From the NCBI GenBank assembly GCA_903859265.1, contig CAIOLZ010000089.1:1-6539 (forward strand): a stretch of DNA of 6,539 nucleotides. The letters run 5' to 3'. The notes beneath the pieces were generated by a model. The model did not search any database, had not been told where the DNA came from, and saw only the letters and a list, made by a program, of their open reading frames with translations. The stretch is from an uncultured beta proteobacterium. GTDB lineage: Bacteria > Pseudomonadota > Gammaproteobacteria > Burkholderiales > Burkholderiaceae_C. Shown here one piece after another: positions 1 through 5,310 of this stretch. Made by a program: the position numbers and the translations under genes. Position 1 is the stretch's first letter, and every line of letters starts with the position of its first letter.

Positions 1-1339
1 CGATGCGCTGGTCGCCCAGATTCCCGGACTGCTGATTTCGGTGGCGGCTGCCATGGTGGTATCAAGGGTGGGCAAGGAAAACGACATCGGGAAACAAATT
101 GTCGGTCAAATGTTTGTATCACCCCGTGTACTGGGCATTACGGCGGCCATCATGTTCGTTTTGGGTGTTATCCCCAATATGCCGCACTTCGTGTTCCTGA
201 CTATTTCCGCGGTGTTGGCTTACGGTTCCTGGATGCTGGCCCACAAACCGCCGCCAGCCGACCCGACCAAAGTTGCACCCGCGGTGACAGGCAATGAAGG
301 CGAAGCCACCTGGGACGATCTGCAACCGGTGGACCAGCTTGGCCTGGAACTTGGCTACCGGTTGATTGTGCTGGTGGACAAAACGCGCCAGGGCGATCTG
401 CTCAACCGCATCAAGGGAGTACGCCGCAAATTTGCACAGGAGGTCGGGTTTTTACCTCCGCCGGTGCATGTTCGCGACAACCTGGAACTCAAACCCAGCG
501 CTTACCGCATCACCTTGCGCGGCGTCATCGTCGGCGAAGGCCAGGCATTTCCGGGCCAGTTTCTGGCCATCAATCCGGGGGGCATCACCACCCCCCTGAT
601 CGGTACTGCAACGACCGATCCGGCTTTTGGTTTGCCTGCCCACTGGATCGACGCCAAGCAAAAGGAAGCGGCACAAATGGCCGGGTTTACCGTGGTTGAT
701 CCCGAGACTGTGATGGCCACCCATTTGTCACACTTGATGCAAGTGCAAGCCAGCAAATTACTCAGCCGAACAGAGACCCAGCAACTCGTGGAACACGTCG
801 CCAAACTAGCGCCAAAACTGATCGAGGAAGTCGTGCCCAAGCTGGTCTCAATCGCCGTATTTCAGAAAGTTTTGCAGCTCTTGCTCGACGAATCCGTGCA
901 TATCCGCGATATCCGCACCATCATCGAATCGATTGCCGAACATGCGTCCACCACCACCGAACCGGTGGAGCTGGCAAAACGGGTGCGCGTGGCGCTGTCG
1001 CCTGCGATCGTGCAGCAGATTTATGGCCCGACCCGCGAGCTCAACGTGATTGCCATCGACCCGGCACTGGAGCGCTTGCTGGTGCAAGCCCTGGGCAATG
1101 CGCAAGGCCCGGCGCTGGATCCGGGTGTTGCCGACATGCTGTCCAAAAATGCCGCTGAAACGGCCATGAAACAAGAGGAGCGTGGGCTGCCGGCGTGCCT
1201 GCTGGTGCCAGACCAGATACGCAGTTCGATTGCCCGTTTGCTGCGCCGTGTCGCCCCGCGCCTGCAAGTGCTTGGGCACAGTGAAATTCCAGAAACCCAC
1301 ACCATCCGCATTGGTCCGATCCTTAGAGGTGCCGTATGA
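1..1339 (+). CDS. flhA: Flagellar biosynthesis protein FlhA, 5'-truncated by window edge
   Basis: FlhA is the nonameric export-gate protein of the flagellar type III secretion system. Its membrane part lies in the MS-ring and its C-terminal domain forms a cytoplasmic ring that docks chaperone-substrate complexes. The open frame enters from the left edge (first full codon at base 2, reading DALVAQIPGLLISVAAAMVV), so the ATG codons at about 41-52 are internal and the true start is upstream. About 445 residues are visible of a family length near 690. Visible in order are the conserved LVAQIPGLLIS segment, two hydrophobic membrane spans (about bases 145-245), a Pro-rich linker, and the full cytoplasmic domain starting at DDLQPVDQLGLELGYRL. 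That domain contains the conserved HIRDIRTIIESIAEHA segment (about 898-945), part of the region that includes the substrate-docking subdomains. It ends GPILRGAV and its TGA overlaps the flhF ATG by 4 bases (ATGA). Nothing suggests damage. Identification is firm. Confidence 0.97.
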   Translation, partial: DALVAQIPGLLISVAAAMVVSRVGKENDIGKQIVGQMFVSPRVLGITAAIMFVLGVIPNMPHFVFLTISAVLAYGSWMLAHKPPPADPTKVAPAVTGNEGEATWDDLQPVDQLGLELGYRLIVLVDKTRQGDLLNRIKGVRRKFAQEVGFLPPPVHVRDNLELKPSAYRITLRGVIVGEGQAFPGQFLAINPGGITTPLIGTATTDPAFGLPAHWIDAKQKEAAQMAGFTVVDPETVMATHLSHLMQVQASKLLSRTETQQLVEHVAKLAPKLIEEVVPKLVSIAVFQKVLQLLLDESVHIRDIRTIIESIAEHASTTTEPVELAKRVRVALSPAIVQQIYGPTRELNVIAIDPALERLLVQALGNAQGPALDPGVADMLSKNAAETAMKQEERGLPACLLVPDQIRSSIARLLRRVAPRLQVLGHSEIPETHTIRIGPILRGAV

Positions 1340-2808
1340 ATATCCAACGCTTTACCGCCCCAACCTCCCGCGAAGCACTGGCCAAGGCCCGCCTCGCCTT
1401 TGGCGAAGGCACCCTGATTCTGTCGAACCGGCCGACCGAGAACGGCGTCGAAGTCGTGGCCACCGCCGAAGACACGCTCGAGCAGCTTGACCAGGATGCC
1501 GGCAGCCGGCAGCGCAACGGAGCCAATTCGGGCAAAACCGCCGTTTTCGGCGGCAACCGCAAGGAGCCCAGCTACCAGGAAGTGGCAAGCCAGGTCGAGG
1601 AAGACGCGAACCAGTTGTCCATGAGCACGCTGTCCTTCCAGGACTATGTGCGCGAACGCATGGCGCGCCGCCGGCAGGAGAGTCAGGGCGAATCCGGGCT
1701 CATCCGTATTCCGCAAGTTCCGAAAACCACGCCTGCCGAGCGTCCCGCACAAACGCCGATGGAGCGCAAGCCCGGCCAGGTCCAGAGCGTGGCGGCACCG
1801 GCAATTGCTACCCAAGCCACGGCGACCGGCAAATCGCAAACTGCTTCGCAGGTCACGGTCATCGGTATCGAGCGCGAACTGCATGCGATGAAGGATCTCA
1901 TTGAAGACCGCTTCAATACGCTGAACTGGCTGGGCCAGGCGCGCCAGAATCCCATCCAGTCCAACCTGATGCTCAAACTCATCCGGGCCGGCTACTCACC
2001 AACCCTGTCGCGCACGATTCTGGAACGCATGCCTGAATCGGCCGATGCCGCCCAGGCGATGCAATGGGTGATGGATGTGCTGGAACGTAACCTGCGCACC
2101 GAGACAAGCGGTGTCGAGCTGCAAGAGGAAGGCGGCGTTTTTGCGCTGATTGGTGCCACCGGCGTCGGCAAAACCACCACCGCAGCGAAGCTGGCGGGCC
2201 TGTGCGCAGCACAATATGGCGCATCCAGCGTGGGGCTGATCACCCTGGATACCTACCGGGTCGGTGCGCAGGAACAATTGCGCGCCTATGGAAAAATGCT
2301 GGGCGTGGTGGCGCATCTGGCGCATGACCGCGCCGCTTTGCAAGACTTGCTGGGCTTGCTGGCCGGCAAAAAAATGGTTCTCATCGACACCACGGGCCTA
2401 GCCCCCAGAGACCCGCGCAAGCGCGAAATGATGGACCTTCTCGATATACCGGACGTCAAACGCCTGCTGGTGCTCAATGCCGGTGCGCACGGAGACACGC
2501 TGGACGACACGGTGTCCCACTTCAAATCACCCACTGCACAGGCCGTCATCCTGTCCAAAATCGACGAAGCCGTAAAACTCGGGCCTGCCCTTGACGCAGC
2601 CATTCGTCACCAGCTGATAGTGCGCGGTGTGACCACCGGCCAACGGGTTCCCGAGGACTGGGAAGCGGCCAATGCGGGTCGTCTGGTGCGCGCCTCCATG
2701 CGCTCACCCGGCACGTCTGCCTACGACCCGAATGCCACCGATCTGGGTTTTATCTTCAGCCAATCCTCAGGAACCGCGTATGCAGGACGGGGAATGATCC
2801 ATGCATGA
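1336..2808 (+). CDS. flhF: Flagellar biosynthesis GTPase FlhF (SRP-type)
   Basis: FlhF is an SRP-family GTPase, related to Ffh and FtsY, that helps recruit early flagellar components to the correct membrane site. FlhG controls it in many bacteria. The 490-residue protein starts at the ATG overlapping the flhA stop, with AGAGG at 1325-1329 as ribosome-binding site, and its first residues MNIQRFTAPTSREALAKAR are typical of the family. Residues about 45-175 form a variable, Gln/Ala/Pro-rich linker (B domain). The N domain follows (about 180-260, with LMLKLIRAGYSPTLSRTILE), then the G domain: P-loop GATGVGKTT at 273-281, DTYRVGAQEQL at 305-315, G3 motif DTTGLAPRD starting at D351, G4 motif SKIDEA at 407-412, and the closing TTGQRVPED at 433-441. 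G3 and G4 differ conservatively from the usual DTAG and TKLD, but the Lys and Asp are kept, so GTP binding is expected. The stop overlaps the next gene by 8 bases. Confidence 0.96.
   Translation: MNIQRFTAPTSREALAKARLAFGEGTLILSNRPTENGVEVVATAEDTLEQLDQDAGSRQRNGANSGKTAVFGGNRKEPSYQEVASQVEEDANQLSMSTLSFQDYVRERMARRRQESQGESGLIRIPQVPKTTPAERPAQTPMERKPGQVQSVAAPAIATQATATGKSQTASQVTVIGIERELHAMKDLIEDRFNTLNWLGQARQNPIQSNLMLKLIRAGYSPTLSRTILERMPESADAAQAMQWVMDVLERNLRTETSGVELQEEGGVFALIGATGVGKTTTAAKLAGLCAAQYGASSVGLITLDTYRVGAQEQLRAYGKMLGVVAHLAHDRAALQDLLGLLAGKKMVLIDTTGLAPRDPRKREMMDLLDIPDVKRLLVLNAGAHGDTLDDTVSHFKSPTAQAVILSKIDEAVKLGPALDAAIRHQLIVRGVTTGQRVPEDWEAANAGRLVRASMRSPGTSAYDPNATDLGFIFSQSSGTAYAGRGMIHA
2784..2792 (+). 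promoter_or_regulatory. Ribosome-binding site of the FlhG-like gene, inside flhF
   Basis: AGGACGGGG is a purine-rich stretch within the last codons of flhF, 8 bases before the ATG at 2801. It supports that ATG as the start. The start lies 8 bases inside flhF, so terminating ribosomes could re-initiate. Confidence 0.5.
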
Positions 2809-3625
2809 GCTGCCACTGAGCCAGGCTGCCGGCTTGATCGGCTTGTCCAGGCCCAGCGGGCCACAACTGGTCGCCATGGTCCACCACGGTGACGAGAACA
2901 CCGAGTTGCCAGTGCTGTGGCGACTGTGCTCGGCCATGACCGAGTTGGGTTACTCGGTGACGGTGCTTGATGCCACCAAAAGTGAAACCGACACCAACCC
3001 GGGGCTGCAGGAACTGATGGACTACCGGTTTGGCTATGGCAGCCCACCGGATGCAGCACCCGCCGCAGACACTCCCGAGTGGGCCATCGTCTCCTCCGCC
3101 CAAGGCGTACAAAACATGTGCCAGTTGCAAACGCGCACCCACGCCAAAAGGATCGAGAGTTTGCACCGCATGGGCCAGCTGTTTCCCGGTTGCAGCCTGA
3201 TCATTTTGTATGGTGGAGTCGATGCTCTGGTACAGATGCTCGGGGGCACTGGCTGCAAGCCTTTGCTGACGGTAGCTGACAACAAAACCTCTTTACTGAC
3301 CAGCTATCTGGCGCTCAAGCGCCTGTTGCTCAAGGCGCATCTGACACCTACGTTATTGCATATGATGGCGCCACCGTCGCAGGATCGCCAGTTACCGGCA
3401 CAGAGTGTGGCAAGTCACCTGAGCAAATGCGCCAAAAGTTTTTTGGGCTTTGAATTGAATGCAATCCAGATTGATCCGGAGCACAGCGAACCGGCCGCAG
3501 CAACCGACATGCGCCGCCTGGCGGCGCGGATGTTGGAAAATGCGGTGGCATTGAAAGCGCAGACCAGCGCTTTCATCGGAACCGATGGCACGGGCGTTAT
3601 CGGTTCTGCAAACAGGAGCCATTGA
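2801..3625 (+). CDS. Degenerate FlhG-like (MinD/ParA-fold) protein lacking ATPase motifs
   Basis: This 274-residue protein occupies the usual place of flhG, between flhF and fliA, and has FlhG length. What I see by eye: residues 7-12 (SQAAGL) resemble the FlhG N-terminal DQAxxLR helix. Residues 23-57 follow the first strand, P-loop helix and second strand of a MinD ATPase, ending VTVLDA. The segment 93-147 (EWAIVSSAQGV through LIILYGGVDALVQML) follows the FlhG middle region and Walker B strand. Residues 153-175 (KPLLTVADNKTSLLTSYLAL onward) match the FlhG PEPTSLTDAYALIK segment. The expected GKGGVGKT is replaced by HGDENTEL (29-36) with no lysine, DAD becomes DAT (57-59), and the Walker B IDT becomes ILY. 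ATP hydrolysis by the MinD mechanism is therefore unlikely. A helix at about 230-252 may stand in for the C-terminal membrane-targeting helix. The gene is intact and tightly coupled to both neighbours, so I infer a flagellar role, probably with FlhF. A database may call it hypothetical. Confidence 0.85.
   Translation: MHELPLSQAAGLIGLSRPSGPQLVAMVHHGDENTELPVLWRLCSAMTELGYSVTVLDATKSETDTNPGLQELMDYRFGYGSPPDAAPAADTPEWAIVSSAQGVQNMCQLQTRTHAKRIESLHRMGQLFPGCSLIILYGGVDALVQMLGGTGCKPLLTVADNKTSLLTSYLALKRLLLKAHLTPTLLHMMAPPSQDRQLPAQSVASHLSKCAKSFLGFELNAIQIDPEHSEPAAATDMRRLAARMLENAVALKAQTSAFIGTDGTGVIGSANRSH
3511..3527 (+). repeat. Perfect GC-only inverted repeat inside the FlhG-like gene
   Basis: GCGCCGC-CTG-GCGGCGC is a perfect 7-base stem with a 3-base loop, 98 bases before the fliA ATG. 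It encodes part of an Arg/Ala/Leu-rich helix (RRLAAR) of the FlhG-like protein. No T-run follows, so it is not an intrinsic terminator. It may simply reflect GC-rich codons, or it could affect folding of the mRNA near the fliA start. Confidence 0.4.
3614..3618 (+). promoter_or_regulatory. Ribosome-binding site deciding the fliA start
   Basis: AGGAG lies 6 bases before the ATG at 3625 but only 3 bases before the in-frame TTG at 3622. The spacing favours the ATG as the fliA start. Confidence 0.75.
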
Positions 3626-4341
3626 TGTACACGGCCAAAGGGCAACTCGACCGCAACGCGCTGATCAAGCAATACCAGCCATTGGTGCGCAGGCTCGCGC
3701 ACCACATGATGGCCAAATTGCCCGCCAGCGTCGAGGTCGATGACTTGATTCAAGTCGGCCTGATTGGTCTGGCCGATGCGTTGACCCGTTTTGAAGCTTC
3801 CCAGGGCGTGCAGTTTGAAACCTTTGCGACGCAAAGAATCCGGGGCGCCATGCTCGACGAACTGCGCGAAAACGACTGGATGTCGCGCGGCTCGCGCAAA
3901 AGCCAGAAAGACATTGAAACTGCCATACGTGCCCTCGAACATCGCCTGGGCCGCAGCCCGGCTGAGTCTGAAATCGCCAAAGAGCTGGACATGAGCTTGT
4001 CCGATTACCAGTCGCTTTTGGGCAAAGTGCGTGGCACGCAGTTGGTGTATCTGGAAGACATGTCCGGCCGCAACGAAGACGACGACACCTATCTGGACCG
4101 CCACGTCGCCGATTCGGACTCCGACCCGCTCAACATGCTGCGCAATGATCGCCTTCGAGCAGGCTTGGTACAGGCGATCAAGACCCTGCCGGAGCGCGAG
4201 CAATACATCATGAGCATGTATTACGAGCAGGACATGAACCTGAAGGAAATTGCAGCGGTGCTGGATGTGACCGAATCACGGATTTGCCAGTTGCATAGCC
4301 AGTCGATTGCACGGCTTAGGGCGAAGATGCAGGGCCATTGA
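3625..4341 (+). CDS. fliA: Flagellar sigma factor FliA (sigma-28)
   Basis: FliA directs RNA polymerase to late flagellar promoters such as flagellin, motor and chemotaxis genes. It is normally held back by the anti-sigma factor FlgM until the hook is complete. The 238-residue length is typical of the family. Region 2 is clear: DDLIQVGLIGL at 39-49 (core binding) and FETFATQRIRGAMLDELREN at 64-83 (-10 recognition and melting). Region 3 covers about 95-165, with ALEHRLGRSPAESEIAKELD. Region 4 starts at L188 (LPEREQYIMSMYYEQ) and carries the helix-turn-helix LKEIAAVLDVTESRICQLHS for -35 binding. I chose the ATG at 3625 over the in-frame TTG at 3622 because of the ribosome-binding site spacing. 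The start overlaps the preceding TGA by one base (TGATG), so translation is probably coupled. This is the last flagellar gene here: no flgM, mot or che gene follows. Confidence 0.97.
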   Translation: MYTAKGQLDRNALIKQYQPLVRRLAHHMMAKLPASVEVDDLIQVGLIGLADALTRFEASQGVQFETFATQRIRGAMLDELRENDWMSRGSRKSQKDIETAIRALEHRLGRSPAESEIAKELDMSLSDYQSLLGKVRGTQLVYLEDMSGRNEDDDTYLDRHVADSDSDPLNMLRNDRLRAGLVQAIKTLPEREQYIMSMYYEQDMNLKEIAAVLDVTESRICQLHSQSIARLRAKMQGH

Positions 4342-4359
4342 GCGGCCATCCGCGTCTCC

Positions 4360-5199
4360 TCAGTTCCTCAGCGCCAAAATTCCAAAAACAATCACTACTG
4401 CACCGGCCAGGCGCCTGGCAGTCACCGTTTCGCGTAAAAAGAAAACGCCCAGACACACCGCGAACAAAACGGAGGTTTCGCGCAACGCCGCGACCAGCGC
4501 TACAGGGGCTCTTGTCATGGCCCACAAGGCAATTCCGTACGAAGCCTTGGACGCCAGGGACCCGGCAGCGGTCAGAGGCCAGCGATTTTTGGCGTACCGC
4601 AGCAGGACATTGCCACGCTGGCGGTACACCAGCAGCGAGAACGGAACGCCCTGGAGCAAAAACAAACCTGCGATGTACTGCACCGCGTTGCCAGCCTGGC
4701 GTGCGCCCTGCCCGTCCACGACCGTATAACAAGCAATGATGACGGCGTTGACCAGTGCAAAAGCCACTGCCTTGGGCGCATGCAAGGCGCGTGCGTTCAA
4801 CCCCAAGGCCAGCACACCGGCACTGATGCCAACCACACCGGCCCATGCGAAGGGCGACAAGGACTCTCCAAATACAAGGCACGTGGAAAGCGCCACCAGC
4901 AGGGGCGCCGATCCGCGCATCAGGGGATAGGTCAAACTCAAGTCCCCGTGCCGGTAAGCTGCAACCAGCGTCACGTAATAACCGACATGAATGATCGCGG
5001 ACGCCACAATGTAAGGCCATGCATCGGCCTGCGGCCAGCCCACCCATGCCACCAGCGGAATCGCCCAGAGCGAACCGAACAGCGACTGCAGCGCCATGTC
5101 GAGGTCTTTCTCCGTGCTGGATTTGACCAGCGCATTCCAGAAAGCATGCAACAAGGCCCCCAGCAGCACGGCGCAGACAACGGTCCAACTGAGTGTCAT
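4360..5199 (-). CDS. EamA/DMT-superfamily permease
   Basis: This is an inner-membrane permease of the drug/metabolite transporter superfamily with 279 residues, a usual length for the ten-helix EamA type. The sequence is strongly hydrophobic throughout and shows the typical duplicated halves. The first half opens with MTLSWTVVCAVLLGALLHAF and carries YPLMRGSAP at 91-99, followed by a helix ending in FGESLS. The second half repeats the pattern with ALRETSVLFA at 238-247 and FFLRETVT after it. The substrate cannot be read from the sequence; amino acids, metabolites or drugs are all possible. The open frame extends upstream to 5292, but those 31 extra residues are Cys/Arg/Ser-rich and unlike the family, so I start at the ATG at 5199, although no strong ribosome-binding site precedes it. 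The gene converges on fliA across 18 bases and diverges from the MFS gene. No functional link with flagella is implied. Confidence 0.87.
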   Translation of the reverse strand: MTLSWTVVCAVLLGALLHAFWNALVKSSTEKDLDMALQSLFGSLWAIPLVAWVGWPQADAWPYIVASAIIHVGYYVTLVAAYRHGDLSLTYPLMRGSAPLLVALSTCLVFGESLSPFAWAGVVGISAGVLALGLNARALHAPKAVAFALVNAVIIACYTVVDGQGARQAGNAVQYIAGLFLLQGVPFSLLVYRQRGNVLLRYAKNRWPLTAAGSLASKASYGIALWAMTRAPVALVAALRETSVLFAVCLGVFFLRETVTARRLAGAVVIVFGILALRN

Positions 5200-5219
5200 A
5201 AGTGGCGAAAACCTAGTGC

Positions 5220-5249
5220 ATAAAACCAGACTTATACTGGAAAGCGCAA
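5220..5249 (-). promoter_or_regulatory. Possible sigma-70 promoter for the EamA permease
   Basis: Read on the - strand, TTGCGC (5249-5244) and TTTTAT (5225-5220) are separated by 18 bases and lie just upstream of the permease start. Both hexamers are imperfect, so this is a weak guess based on position and base pattern. Confidence 0.2.
5233..5238 (+). promoter_or_regulatory. Possible -10 element for the MFS gene
   Basis: TATACT is one base from the sigma-70 consensus TATAAT and would place a transcript start roughly 65 bases before the MFS ATG. No convincing -35 hexamer lies 16-18 bases upstream, so an activator may be needed or the match may be chance. Confidence 0.25.
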
Positions 5250-5262
5250 GAAGATCGGGACA

Positions 5263-5277
5263 CGTACATCGCGTACA
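5263..5277 (+). repeat. Short direct repeat CGTACA in the divergent intergenic region
   Basis: CGTACA occurs twice (5263-5268 and 5272-5277), with starts 9 bases apart, between the candidate -10 and the MFS ribosome-binding site. The inner GTAC units are also self-complementary. It could be an operator half-site pair, but it is short enough to be chance. Confidence 0.25.
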
Positions 5278-5300
5278 CAGTCTCAAAAACATAAAACTTC

Positions 5301-5306
5301 AGGAGA
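5301..5306 (+). promoter_or_regulatory. Ribosome-binding site of the MFS gene
   Basis: AGGAGA lies 4 bases before the ATG at 5311 (5 bases if the core is taken as AGGAG). It is a near-ideal Shine-Dalgarno sequence and fixes that start. Confidence 0.8.
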
Positions 5307-5310
5307 CAAG

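Noticed and set aside
1021..1884. Long - strand open frame of 287 codons
   Set aside because: It is antisense to flhA and flhF, is rich in Arg, Gly and Ala of the kind GC-rich shadow frames produce, resembles no family I know, and spans two confidently identified genes.
3622..3624. TTG as the start of fliA
   Set aside because: It is only 3 bases from the AGGAG site, whereas the next codon is an ATG at better spacing.
3415..4203. - strand open frame of 262 codons
   Set aside because: It lies antisense to the FlhG-like gene and fliA, whose + strand products are recognisable, and it has no ribosome-binding site or family features.
4342..4353. GCGG-CCAT-CCGC as a terminator for fliA
   Set aside because: The stem is only 4 base pairs and no T-run follows on either strand.
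4316..5188. - strand open frame of 290 codons overlapping the EamA gene in another frame
   Set aside because: It covers the same bases as the permease, but its product is Cys/Arg/Gly-rich and lacks the membrane-helix pattern seen in the chosen frame.
5200..5292. Upstream extension of the EamA gene to an ATG at 5292
   Set aside because: The extra residues are Cys/Arg/Ser-rich, unlike the family N-terminus, and would cover the divergent promoter region. The ATG at 5199 gives the usual length.
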